Shown here in pieces: positions 1 through 16,900 of a DNA stretch of 64,000 nucleotides. This DNA is from Lepisosteus oculatus (taxonomy: Eukaryota; Chordata; Actinopteri; Semionotiformes; Lepisosteidae). Under the pieces are notes generated by a model. That model searched no databases and was not told the DNA's origin. It saw nothing but the letters and a program-made list of their open reading frames with translations. The stretch covers positions 13,971,501 to 14,035,500 of the forward strand of contig NC_090704.1 in NCBI RefSeq assembly GCF_040954835.1. Reading direction: 5' to 3'. Numbering within the stretch: position 1 is the first letter of the stretch; each line of letters begins with the position of its first letter. A program made the translations under genes and the position numbers.

Positions 1-3013
<3,013 letters not shown>

Positions 3014-3520
3014 AAACAAAAATTGTCAACTTGACTGAAAGAGATACAGCGAACAGGAAGTGACGGACATACAGAAGACATGATCATTCTACTGAAAACT
3101 CTTTTGTGTTTTCCTAAAATTTTTATTTCATTTATTTTCAAGTTTCTGCATGTGGTACCCAGTAAATGTTATTTTCAAATACAGAACAGCAGTATTTTTT
3201 AAGCATAAAACAGATACAAGGCTTTTGGCAATGTTCATCCTACCAAATGCTCACTCACTTCCTAGAGACTAAAGATACCTAAAACTGTTAATTATGATAT
3301 TCAGCAGGTCATTTTAATCTGTAAATATATCAACATTTTAGAAAACATTTTTCATTAGATTAGGTCCATTATTTTTTTTCCATTTTTTGTAATTATTTTT
3401 CCATGTCAATGTAATGTGTGCAATCATTTGTTTCTTACAAACCACTGGCATTAATTTTCTCTTTATCTGTCTGCTTAAATGTATGCATTTTATTAAATAA
3501 AGATATACAATGTTTGGAAT
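3014..3520 (+). other. JAK1: JAK1 3' UTR (putative)
   Basis: AT-rich non-coding sequence after the JAK1 stop. The first AATAAA on the + strand after the stop is at 3496-3501, so the transcript probably ends near 3.52 kb. The end is inferred from this hexamer only. Confidence 0.55.
3489..3501. terminator. Back-to-back poly(A) signals between converging JAK1 and RAVER2
   Basis: TTTATTAAATAAA reads as AATAAA on the + strand (3496-3501) and as AATAAA on the - strand (3489-3494). The + strand copy is well placed for JAK1. The - strand copy could serve a long RAVER2 3' UTR, but several other - strand AATAAA hexamers lie nearer the RAVER2 stop (about 7244, 6452, 6346, 6221 and 4917). Confidence 0.45.
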
Positions 3521-6500
3521 ATTATTTCTATGACTGAGATTTAGTGAGCTACTAATACACAAGTTAAGCTTTTCTGAGAATGTATTGTGACAGTTCATTA
3601 GAATGTCTAGTCATATACAGTAGTAGGCTTAGACAATGGAGGTAGTCTAGCTATTGTGCCTCGTCCAGGAGGGGTAATTGAGGTGAGAATTAAGGGCAGA
3701 TTTGCTAGCTGCAATAACACTCACCATGACAATATTTGTTTAATTTCAAAGCTTTTCTGCAACCTACTAGCATAACAATCTACTACAAGGAAACCCTTTG
3801 TTCTTCTAATCCAGTTCAGCACTTCATCTTAAAAACTGTGCCCTTTAGACACCTTTCTTTGAAGTTCTCTTTGCTGGCCTGCGAAGACAAACCCAGCAGA
3901 TCCAAATCCTTTTGTGGCCAAATTCTGGTAACATTGCACACAAATTAACCTTTTTGGCAATGAGAAATCTCGTTACTATTTCACAAGCTACAAAAAGGGA
4001 TGTAATTTTTTCCAGCATCGTCTTTAATGGTTAAATAACACCAGCACTCATACGCATTTTATGTCAAATAGAAGCACACAGGTCTGATTATACTGTATAT
4101 ATTTATGATCTAGATTGCAGTTTTAAAGCATTTTATAAATAAGCAACTACAGCTGTTTCCAGCATAGTACTGAGCCGTGTCTGTAGAATGACAGTCCTTT
4201 CTCCTCTGGCCTGCATTTGACAGAGGCTGAATGCTAGTGGAGAACTGCCAGCATGGCACATAAACAGTGCTTTAGTGTTGACACATTTAATAGTATCTAT
4301 CAACATGCCTTTGCATATTTATATATATCAAGACTGTAACCTAGAAAATACTTTGCAAAAGAAACATGGGATATAGTAACATGTAAAACCAACAGTATTA
4401 CATACTAGTATGAGTGCAACCTGAAGAGTTTAACTACATGGACATAAATAACACCCAGGTATGTCATTAATTTATACAGTATGATGGCTCTTAAAAGGAA
4501 GAAAAAAAAATCAAGTTATTGAAATATCCAAGCTGGACACTAGAGGACAGTGTAACCTAAGAATCATAATCCATAATGCATATAAATTCAGCATAAACAT
4601 TTTTCTCATAATGTGAAATGAAAAAAATCTTTAAAAAAGTCTAACAAGAGAAATATCTTTGTTCAAACAGGTTAAAATTAACATTAATAGGATAGAAATA
4701 CTGACAAAGCAAATTACAGGACACCCAATTTATTACAGATGAACAAGGCAGCCAAAAACCTTGAAGGAATCCTGCTACACCCCAAGTGAGTGTCTTAGCG
4801 CTGTGTTTCTTTTTAATAACAAGAAGTTAAACAAAAAAAAACACACTTGGAAAGTACATGCTTTGAAAAGAAGAAAAAAATGAAGCGGAATAAATTCTTC
4901 AGCATTTCAGTCAACATTTATTTCGGAATGTAAAAGACAATTCCTTCAATTTAAAAATCATTTTCAGAAGACTCAGAAAAGGGAATAGGAGGATGACGGA
5001 TGAAAAAAATTGTACATAAATACACAATATTAAATTATTTTCCAAATCAAAAGCTTCATGAGTAATATCTATTACTGAAAACATTTTCAATCTTATATTA
5101 CAGCTGTAAATGCAGGCATGCTGAAGTCAAATTGTTGCTAAAAAATAGCTTATTCACAGTTAAGCAATATCAACATTTCTGAAATATAAAATATTGCAAA
5201 ATCTAATTTTAAGTTGGAAAATTGAAGACAAATGCTTTTCAAATAAGAATTAAAAGTTTTCACCATCAGCATACAAAGTAGGTTCATGTCCTGGACATTT
5301 GCTTTAATGTTGAAACAAGTAAGACAGAGAGGCCAATAGTTTTGAGTTAGAGTTATTGGCTCAGTTACTTTGTAATTTAAAACTTCATGTATTTGCTAAA
5401 CTCAATTGGTTGTGGAGCACAAAACGATTATTTACCTCTCATTATTGGTGGAGACATCATTGTTCCAAAAACATTTTTATATTGACATTTCGAACTCTTT
5501 TACCCTTTGCTCATTGCAGCAATGCGCCAATGCTGACTTGTTTGCAATCAATTTGCATGACAGACCTATCTGGCAACATACTATGTTTCGTCAGCAATGG
5601 GCTCTTGTGCAAAGTTTAAAGTGAACACAGAAGCATAGATCACATCAGGTTTCCAAGTTCATGTAAAAGAACAGATACCAATGTTCTGATACTTAACCTC
5701 ATACTTAGCTGTTTCATCATTTTGCGAACAATGTCTTAACTGATGGTTTCTCTGAGGTAAATATTAGTTAAGTCCTTGTTAGTGAAAGTCATGAGGCTAC
5801 TTCTGAGGCAGATCTTGTCCATAGAATAGGACCAATCACAGCAAGTGAACCAAAAAGACAAATGACCTATTACTGTCTACAGCATTGTGAACACCCAGAG
5901 AGAAAAGAATTCAAGCATCAGTACATTTTGAAAACAGTGTGGGACAAAAACTTGAGGGATCTTTTTCCGAACCCCACAAAAAACAAACTAAGTGCCTCAT
6001 TTCACAGTATGCTGCAAGGCAGAGTGGAAAAATCTCGGGACACTGGCTTATGAACAATAAGGGAAAACTACAAACTTGCAAATCAACCAAACAAAATACT
6101 CATACATTTGACACGCTTGCAAAATGTTTTAAATATTTAATCTATTGATACCAGGGTTTTGAATGTAATTTAAGGGGTCAAAGTCACACACTTTAGTTTA
6201 ACTGACTGCCCAGAAAGGGCTTTATTGGTTTGATTACATCATTTTAAAAAAATCCTGAATAGATGCAAGACAGCTGCCTGCATTCAAGAAAACATTCTTA
6301 TTATTACAATGATAGATAGAACCTGTCTAAATATACAATTGCATTTTTATTTACAGCCTTCACTACAGTGTTGAATTTATTGCCTTTTTAAGGCTCAAAG
6401 AAATGAGTTGCTCACACAATAAAGGTGTTTTAAGCAGTTGAAACAAAACGGTTTATTGAACAAAGCACTAAAAAAAATCAGGAAGGTATTTTGCCCATTT

Positions 6501-7841
6501 CTGTAATAACGTTTTCTGAGAATATCTGTTCATAGTGGTTATTGTTGTATCTAAACGTTTCTCTAAAAAAAATATATTAGAAAAAACACTACCATCTCTC
6601 CTCTCATCAGATGATTAGCGATGGTATAACCAACCATTTCACTACTGGATAAATAAAGGAGAGAGACTACATATGCCACAGAGTAGTAATAACGGGTACT
6701 ATTGGGTTTATGTTATGATTAATATTGCCTTAGTGTCAAAAAAGTTATAGGGGTTGAGTAATGGGCAAGTGCAACATTCACCACCACACACACTGTGTTA
6801 GTCCCAGGAGAAATCATGAAACAATCGGTTCCTTAATAGACTCTGAACAGGACAGTATAATCATTTATCACCTGTCTTTTCACTGGAATTCTCCATTTTA
6901 ATGGCATTCCTTTACCCCTCATGGCATGCTTTCCCAAAACAAGGCTCTGCCATTAATGCTCCGTCTGATGTCAGTAATCTTACTCACTGTGTCAGAGGAG
7001 TCCCATTGGACACATTTTCTGTTTTGCAGATATGGCTTTAAAAAGTTGGAATATTTGAAAAAATACCTCGAGAATTTACTCTAGCAGTGTGGTTTTGGGA
7101 GAGAATACCATCAGCTTTCCTACATAAGGTCCGATGCAAAAACTAAGTAATACCACCCAGAATTAGTCTATTAAAGAAAATGGGCAGAAGAACTCTAGAA
7201 CTACAGCATGATTGTTCACAAACACAGTAACACACTACCATTTTTTATTGCATTGTTTTTCATGGCCATTAAACTCAAGGAAGTTTTTTATCCTTGAAAT
7301 AAGATCTTTGTTCCCACATTTGGGAATTAATCCCACAGATCCCAGCCATCAGGTGTCTATGCCCTGTGGCTCCAGCAGCTTCAGAAGCTGTTCAAATGGC
7401 TAATCACTCCTATATTTAAAAAGTGACAGCAAAATAAGCTGTGCTATAATACCATCTTGAGCTCTAGAAAATGGGATACATCAGTAAGAAAACTATTAAT
7501 TTAAGTTGCTTTATGTATTCAATTAAAACATTCACTCTAAGCAGGGTTATGTCCTCCTTTTCAGGCCATTTCCGTCTATCATCTCAAGAAAAGCCACTTT
7601 AAATAATTACAGTTATCCAACAACACCCAACCTGCAGTAAGTCCTGCATTAATGCAAATAAAAAATTAATGTACACTGGAAAAATGTACATTTAAAAAAA
7701 ATATTTAAACATCAACCTAGAGAAAACAGTTCAAAGTTAAGGCATGGACAAAAACACCAGCAACAGCAGTAGAGGTACCAAAAGCACATGGGACACAACC
7801 AGAGGTTCTGGGGTGAAAGGGAGGGCAAAATTTCAAGCTTT
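3521..7841 (-). other. RAVER2: RAVER2 3' UTR and JAK1-RAVER2 intergenic sequence
   Basis: 4.3 kb without any exon-like reading frame on either strand, between two converging genes. AT-rich, with at least five - strand AATAAA hexamers downstream of the RAVER2 stop, which fits a long 3' UTR with alternative ends. No recognisable repeat copy or RNA gene was seen. Where the UTR ends cannot be told from sequence. Confidence 0.45.
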
Positions 7842-7979
7842 TTAGATCCTTTTCTTTTTGTAATAGTCTGCATATTGACCCCCCAGGCCCTGGGAGTGCT
7901 GCCCAACGTAACCCGCATCTGACGCCATGTCCTGAGATGGCAGCTGAGAGAATTCACGCTTCTGACCTCGTGACTGGTT
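7842..7979 (-). CDS. RAVER2: RAVER2 exon 16 (terminal exon, basic C-terminus)
   Basis: 45 codons plus TAA (plus-strand TTA 7842-7844): [20 protein letters not shown], continuing to [20 protein letters not shown]. Human ends DQHSQGTGAYYMETYLKKKRVY, which anchors this exon as the RAVER2 C-terminus. The KKKR run could act as a nuclear localisation element. Confidence 0.92.
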   Translation of the reverse strand, partial: NQSRGQKREFSQLPSQDMASDAGYVGQHSQGLGGQYADYYKKKRI

Positions 7980-10900
7980 CTTCAAAAACAAAGGAAAGCA
8001 AAAATTCACCGACAGCCAGAGAAAAGGACAGCAACAGGCTCTTAGTCTAATCGGCAGTGACAGCAGAATTCAGATTAAAACGGTTTCTAAAAGTGTTTTC
8101 TGAACACATTCCGGGCTGGGGTTGGCTGGATTCTTGTTATTGAGATATTTATGTCAACACTACAAATTTGCTTTGCTTGTTCCTCCCTGGCTCCAATGAT
8201 AAAAGTACAAATACACTCGGACATTTACATTGCAAATCATATCTGGATCTGCCGTAAGATTTTTACTGCTGATTCTAAAGACTATATTTAGTAACTGCTT
8301 ATGAACTCTTTCCTTCTTTCACTTCATTACAATACATGAAGTTAACACTGGTGTTTTCCATATTTATTGCAGCAGTGCCAAGAAATATTAAATGTTTAGT
8401 CATATAGGTGTTCACTGCCAAGTTATGGCTCAACTAATGAAATCATTTGAAAGCTGATGTTACCCGTTAGAACCGTCATTTATTGAGTGCAGCTGAAATG
8501 TTTTCTGGTATAAATTTTCATCTCTACATCACTTAACACATTTCAGCAATGTTTTAACAGCATTGATTATTTTCAGATTTAAAATATTCACACCTCTCTA
8601 ATGGTGTACTGCCCACCTATACAAAGTAATAAAACTTTACATTGGATTCTTCTAAAACTGTTTTTTCTTCAACATTACATATACTGTGTATTTAAAACCT
8701 CATTTGAGTTACTTACATAGTAGTACTGGTTCCAGTCTACAGCAGCCTGTCCCACTTGGGAAGCTGCTGCAGAGCTTGCTGTTCCATGCTGCCCTGTCAT
8801 GTAGCTTGACATCATTGGCAGAGAGCTGTAGCCCTGCACTGCCCCTGACTGGTGCACATTCTGGCTGCTGCCATTGCTGGCAGAGTGTGCTGAACTGCCT
8901 AAGGAAGATTTTGTTGTGTCAGCCTCCTGAAAACCACAAAGAATACCTCATATCAGCTTCGGCTGTTGCTGAATAAAGTGCCTTATGGCAAGAACAAAAC
9001 ACTTGAAACAAAAATACAAAGATGGTGTATAAGTTGTTCTTTAGAGCTGTAAAGTCAGGTTTACATAACACTGAGAATACAATCAGTTGTGTCTGGCTTT
9101 CATTTCAGCACGTGAAATGTACCAGTAAATCAACATACCTTTTTAAGAGTACTGTTAACATATTATGTGCTTGAAAATGCAAAAAAAAAACTTTCCATGA
9201 ACTGGGTAAATCTATTGTGCTATTCATTCTTTGACAAAGTCTTTGATATAGTGGTGTCATTCTTTACCTTGCTGGCATCTCTGGATTGGTAAGACTGTAA
9301 AGCCGCTTGTGACATTTGTGTCTGAGAATAGTACTGAGAGACGGCTTGCATGTAAGAGTTGTAATCTCCATAGGATGTGGTTGGAGTTCCCTATAAACAG
9401 AAATGGATGAAATAACTTAAAACATTGTCTAAGCTAGGAATGAGGTTAAAAAACAATGCTGAATAATCATAAGAACAAAAGTATGTTGGGATTCAGAATT
9501 TGAACAACTATTGAACTAAAAGCAGAACAACGTGGTTTAACAGTTGTTCTTTGCATTCACATGGCAATCAGCATACACACACGATCATAGTAACATTTTC
9601 CAAAATACTATAGAGAAAGAAAATTGACATTTCCTAACCATTATTATGTAAGTGCAATGAGAGGTTTCATAAATATATGATATTGGGGATGTGCATTAGG
9701 CTTAAAGAATGTGTTTTTTGACGCTTAACTTTACATATTGATGGCAATTTCAGATATTACCTGGACATAATATGACTCTGAAGAGCTGGATGTGGGCTGT
9801 GCATAGGCAGACATCTTCAGAACAAAGAACACAAATAGCATTAGTGTTTTCCCCAAAGAACCAAAGTTCACCTCTGGTACTCAGTGACAGTATGCATTCC
9901 TATGGGACTCACCTGAGCATGCTCTTTCCCATACTCGCCCACACTCGTCTCATGGATATTACTTGTGTACCCCTGTGCTTGGTAATGCTGGTACCACTGC
10001 TGCATGGCTTCCTATAAGAATCGAGACAGAAATCAACACAAGAAACAGAAGAGGGCAATACGATTTTATTTTCTTACACTCAATCAAAATCTAAAGTCAA
10101 CTTTAATGCTTGGATACTAGCAAACATTCACTTTTACTACGGCTGCTCTGGTGAGCTGGAGATGGTGTGACACGGATCAATATTCTGTCCCGTTGAGGCA
10201 ATTACTGGTGCAGTGTCAGAGGTGTCTGTAGGCTCTGTGTGTCGAGTTAGAGAGAACAGGCATGCAGCTGAAGGGAATGCTGGCCAGCCAAGACCACAGA
10301 GTGCTCTAGGAGATCAGAATGTATGACGCAATGGGACTGGTGAGTGTGGGGGAGTTAGAGAGCAGATGGGATAGAACACAGAACAGCAAGGAAGAATATT
10401 CTGTTACATACACACACCTCTTCATTTACACCACACAGATTCGTAAAATACTGAACAGTCCTCCTTCAAGAGGAGGAATAAATCCAAGACTTTTCTTTTC
10501 CCCAAATGAAAGATGAAATGCTAAAGGAAGACTGGGAACAAGGCGTGCATGACTGACATTGCTAAATAAACATGCTTGATTTTTTTACCCAATGAAAGCT
10601 GAACTAAAAGCTTGAATGACAACAGTGAATCATTCTCATTTGTATAGTGAGCAGTCTGTGTAAATAGCACATGAGGGGGGTGGTGAGGACCATTCACAGT
10701 GAAGTGGAGAAATTGATTTATTTTTGGGGTGCAAAGAAAGATATATTTATATGAACTATGGTATAAACATGTTGCTATGACTTCCTTCAGAAAGTTTCCT
10801 TCGATAACCTGTCAGATTATTAGCATCGTATTTCATCCTAGACAATATCATGCTGTTTACCTGCGAGTATTGTCCATACTGTTGAGAATACTCATTTGAG

Positions 10901-13900
10901 CTGTCTGTGGTGTACTGGGTGCCGGCTGTCTGAGAAGCAGATGGAGTCACAGCACTGCCATAAACGCCACTGTGCTGCTGAACAGCCTGAGGTTTAGTGT
11001 TGGAAGGACCTGCAGCTTTGATTTTGGGGGAAAAAATGACAAAAAACTAACATTAAAACAAACATGATTAGGGATGCATAGACATTGTTTTCCATTGTGA
11101 TAGTATAAAGTAATCTCACTGCATAATGCAAGAAGTCAAATATTCGTACAGTTTATTTGCTCAACAAAATGTAAAATATTTGTTTGGAAGTAAAAAAAAT
11201 AAGACTTCATGCAGTGTCACCAAGCTTGACTAATGCTGGAAAAAGAAACGAGTGTTGAAAACTCTGAATCACCACCTTGTAAAACCATGCCCGGAAGCAC
11301 ACTAGCTAGGTTCAGATATGGATTTGAAGGCAACTTCAGTTCTTTCGGTGGCTCTCCAAGCAGTGATGTCTGGCTGCTAGTTTGAACCTGTAGAGACAAC
11401 CAAAATTCAGATGCAATTTTATATAACCTACACAAAAATATTCTTTTGATAAAATACACTCAGGAATTTCAAATGCATTCCTTCAAATTCCTTGCAGCCT
11501 TACTATACAATTAAGAGTTGAATTTTAATAGACCCCTTTGTACAATACAGAGAACAATAAAGCCTTTTATGCACAATACAAAAACTGTCTACTTTTAAAT
11601 AATGAAACAGATCTGATCTTTCAGTGAGACTCCTAGTTGAACCCATATTCATTATGAATCTATACAACATTTTTCAATCCAAACAGGTCAGCGCATTTCA
11701 TCTCCTTCAAATGTCAGGGATGTCGCAGAAGCCCAGAAATTGTAGGTCAACCGGATTATGTACAAGCTCTATCTACTGTTTCTAAATCTTAGCCCCAAAC
11801 CAATCTGCCTTTTAAAACATAACTACCTGAGAGCCAGTGTAGACTGTAGCACCAATTACTTACTGTACTATACAACACAAAATGTCAGCTTGTTGTAGGG
11901 CACGTAGCCCTAAAATATGGAGTACAGTATCAACAAATGCAATTAAAACCATAAATGTCATATGACATATTTGTTCAGGTTACATATGACAGAGTTGATC
12001 TGATTTTATAGCAAATGATCAAAAGGGAGGCTCTACGTCATGTCCTTACCGCCCCAGTGCTGCTTTCACAGCTCCCTTGTAGGGTTTGCGGTTTCTGAGC
12101 GCCTCCCGAGAGCAAGCCTCCCATTATGGAATTGCTCAGGCCCGGGAGAAAGCTCTGTGCCATTGTAGGAGTCGCCACTGACGCTCCCAGCGTGGCTGGC
12201 TGCTTCTCGGCAGCTCCATCCTGTTCTGCGCTGGCTGGGTGTCCCAGGTGCTGCCTGCTGGGCATATAAGACATGATCCCAGCTGCTCCTCCTGGGGCTT
12301 GAGAGGATGCCTGCACAGCTTCCGAGGACAGCCCTGCAGCAGACATAACCTCCTCTCAGAACAGTGCACGGAAAAAGGGACAGGAACATGAATGCCCCAA
12401 TCCTAAATGATATAATTTCACATTGCCAAAGGCAGACTGTAAATCTTGAAAATGCAATCAAACCAAAATATGCTAAAAGGGGGCACAATATCATCTAAAA
12501 ATACGGTCTGATGAAGTTCACAAAGACAGGACAGCTTTGGCGTGCTTCTCAGATTCAAATATGATATATTATGAATAAAATTCTTGTCTTGATAAATGAT
12601 CTTCTGTTTACAGGCGAAGGGTTTAATTGCATTTTATTGTTCTCAGAGAGAGACAAAAACAAATATTTTGACAGATGATATAAACCGTAAAGGTTTCACT
12701 GCCACTTGTCTTGCTAATCAGATTCCACTAGGAACAGCCCAGAAGGTAGTTTTACGGGAAATGGTATATGGTATATAAGCTACTGGTATATATTTGCCCT
12801 TCAATGCACTGCCTGATCAGTAAACTCACCATCAGGAGAGTCTCCCAACAGTCCCTTTCCCATGGTTATTGGATTAGCAGCCCGCAGGCCCATTGCCTTT
12901 TGCAGTAATATTCTGGAAGGATCACCAAGTAGGCTGGGCACCTGACATAAATACATTCCACATTAGTAAGGAGATATTGACAATATGTAACTCGCGTTGT
13001 TCTATTCTCAGACTCAGAATCGTCCAAGAAATGGATAAGAGCCATTCTAAAAATATACAATTATCTACTGGATTCACGAAACAGATTAAACAATGGCTTA
13101 TGTCGGAACAGGAGATATACATCCATTATGGCAAAACTCCAAAATTGATTTTCTAGTGTAAATACTATAAAAAGATTAAGGGCCCATACTGTGCACCTTT
13201 TACATAAGCACAGTTATCAATGTCATATAAAGAAATACGTAGAAATGTGCTGATGTCATGTATGTTGAAAGGGACACTGGTCCATTTTGTTAACAGAACT
13301 TCAACGACCAGGGGAAAGATGCAACCACTCTCCAGAGTAGCTAAACCCATATAGACACTTGCTCCAAACTCAGGATCAGGTATACTGTATAATCTGGACG
13401 TTGCGAGTTCTAGCCTGGATCATGTCGCTAGCCAACTGACTGGGATTCCCTAGCACTACAAGGAACAGTGCTGGAATTAGTCTGCAAAAGCTCTGTTTCC
13501 CGGCAACCCTGCACCCCTCCTCAAATCAATGCTGAGGAGCAATCTTTGCCAAGGAGCCTATAGTATTGCAAAAGATGAAGGGGAGGATGTGTGCATTTCT
13601 CTGTGAATTCAGGAGTCATTGTTGCAAGGAAAGATGGTTGGCAATTCAAAATTATTGGTAACTCTAAATTTAAAAAAGATCCAGCATCTTATCTATGGAC
13701 TTTCACTATATTAACAGAAAATTATTTTTAAATTGCTATTTTTCTGTGGATTTGAACAAAAAGTGAATACACCATACGCACACTTTTTAACAACTAAACT
13801 AGCAAAGGTTCCAGTAGCATCGGGGGCGGAAAAGAACGTCATGCTCTTGAGGTACTATAGCACCAACCTTTGACACCCTTCCTACCAGACGGAAAAACAA

Positions 13901-16900
13901 ACACAGCAGAATCAAAGGGCTCTAAAACACGTGACTCGAACAAATGTAGGACACCACTGTTAGAGAAGAAAACAGCCAACAGAAAATGCATTCTATTCAG
14001 ATCACCTTTTATCTCAATCTTAACATAACATTTGATCATCACATACCCCAAAACAGCAAAGTACATAATTTAGAGATGTCATCATTCAAAAACTATAAGG
14101 TTAACCAAATAATTTTCACTTACATTTCAAGCTTGCAAAGAAAGAGCCCCTACCCCTTAATTCTATAATGAAGCACTTCAAATTGACAGAAACATTTATT
14201 TTTTAAGTTTTAATGCACTTTAATGCATTGCATCACATAATTCACAGTACTTACATTGCTTAGCTGTTTTTCCTTGATTTGAAGAAGCTGCTGCTGAGCC
14301 AACTGCATCCGTAAAAGATTCTGCAAGACTAGCCCATTTCCCAACATGGCATTCTAAAGCATTGAACAAAAAGTAAAAAAAAAAACATATTAAATGCACT
14401 CTGACTAATTAAATTAATCTGACTTCGTTCTAAAAGCATACTCAATGTGCATGTTGTCTTCATTCTGAGTATTGTCCATTACAATATATAAAATTCATTG
14501 TTGCAATATCATTAAAAGGTTTTTACACATAAACTAGTTCTCTCAACCTGCTGTTCAGTCTTCTGGACCAACTCTTCCCCTTGTAAAGCAACTGTTGTCC
14601 AACAAGTGAGATGTTTGTGTACATAGGAGCCCTGGAAAGGGTCATACCTGCTGAACTTTGCTGAGCTGAAGCAATGCTGTGGTCAGAGGAGGGCCATGCA
14701 GAAAAGGCATTCCCTGTGGACGTGTGAACTTCCCTGAGGAAAAAAAGGATTCCTGCTAAAACACAGCAAGAACATCTCGCCGATCTCTATTCATTACAAA
14801 ATATGAAATAATAACAAATTCAATACAATGCAAATAATTAGGATGAATATGTCGCCAAGAAGTACATAATAATAATAATAATAATAATGTTTCTTTATTA
14901 GCCCTATACAATTTCTTGCATTAGGAATTCGTCTTTTCGCATACCCCAGCTTTTTCTCCATGGAGACACAGACAGGGAGAGAAGCTTGGGGTCAGAGAGC
15001 AGGGTCTGCCATTGTACGCCGCCCCTGGAGCAGTTGGGGTTAAGGGCCTTGGCATATTACATACTAATATGCCAAGCTTTATTTACCTAATTACAGCATT
15101 AACACCAGATATCCTTCCGAAATCTTCGTACTCTTTCAATTCAATTAAAGCCATTTCAAACGTTGTGCATTTAAACAACCTAAAACTTAGCTTTATCTCT
15201 TTGCTTCTCCTAAAAAGATAGTGAATGAAATGGCTTCCTGAAGTCACCAGTTCTTTTAATGACCAAAGAGTTCATTTTAGAGACATGACATATTCATCAA
15301 ATATTGCTTTTGTGGGATCTGACCATTACAAAACAGATCTTGACACCAGACGCCCGCACACAGATCAACAGATGTGAAGTTAACACACACAACCTATAAC
15401 AAAGGGCAGCACAAAGCTTTTCAAAATTTAAAGCATCCAATCCATTATTATTTGGAGAATGAATACTCCTATATTCATACACAGGCACTCTTGTTGCCTT
15501 ATTTAGCTTAATAAGTACTACCATTGAAATTCATGGCAAAACCTGAAGCGAGCTATGCAAGCTCAGAACAGAAGTGTTATCTGTTAGTCTCAGTATGCAC
15601 TCACCTCCGTGCTTGCCAGGGCCTGCCTGGTATGGTCTCAACAGCACTTGCAGCACAGCAGGGTTACTCATGCTGCTCATCAGCTGAGCAAGGCTTGGCT
15701 CAGGAAGAAGACCCTTCTTGTTGGTAGACATCTATCAAAATGATAGAACAACAGCCTCAAATCTTAGCTGGGTAAATGTCTGTATATAAACCACCTGTGG
15801 TCTATAATACTTGCCGATCAAGGGGGACCAGTTAGAGCATAAACTCAAAATAAAAGCAATATCACTCGTGTGTATTGTAAAATGTAGGAATCACAGTGTG
15901 AAACTTAAAATACCTTCATGTTAAAAAATTAAACATAAGCCATCAACAGTTAAGTAGGACACAAGTAGGACACTGGAGAAAAAAATAATACATTCCTTCC
16001 TGCTAATGTGTTACAAGTATCCCACAAATGTTACAAGCTACCATTTTATTAAATTCAAACATAAAAAAGCTTCCATCTTAACAGAAAGGCAGAGAATTCT
16101 ATTTTTTGCTTGCCATTATGTTCCTGTCACTCACCTAACTCATTAGTGCTGATAATACTTAACATGCAAATGTTAATGACAAAGAGAACGAGAAAATGGA
16201 GGCAAAAGAAAATCATACTATTCTCATCTAAGCACACCAACCTAAAGTGCCTGTGATACTAATTAAAAATGAAGACCAAAAAAGATTTGAATCACATTGA
16301 GAGGTTACCAGCTGGAAATGTTTTAATTTGTTAAATAGTACAAAGAAAGCATCAAGCAAGATGCTTAAAATACAAACTAGACAGAAGACAAACTATAAAC
16401 AAGCAACACTATGACTGACAATAAAGTGATTAATTGGACTAAATTAAGAACAAAGAGCAGACCGGTCATATCATTTGACAGTATTCTGAAGAATCAACTT
16501 TATAAGCAAGAATACCATAGTCAATCTAAACATCTGAGCGGTAACTTAACATTCACTCTGCCATTACACACAAATACCCTGCAAGCAAAGCTATTTTAGT
16601 ATTGTTCTTATCTTTGTAGATGCAAACTTTTCAATGACCTGTTAGGTCGTACTAGATCAGGCAAATTCAAAGTCTGCCATTGGCGTAGCTCTGATCTCTC
16701 TCCATCTCTCCTCTTTAGGGCATTTCTGACATCCTCCCAAGACCCGCAGCCTGTTCACAGTTAAGAATCCATCTGGTACAAAAATCAGCAGCTCTCCAGT
16801 AACCATTACTATAATGAAGAACTTATTCTCAATACCATGCTGTGGCAGGGAGGAATGCAGATACTGTCATGGATGTAGTGACACTGTACCCCAGCCACAG

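Larger units (their letters stand above)
14734..15604 (-). other. RAVER2: RAVER2 intron 5, with a truncated SINE
   Basis: 871 bp. Contains an (AAT)n microsatellite (about 14867-14888) directly joined to a truncated family B SINE (14889-15051). Nothing else recognised. Confidence 0.65.
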
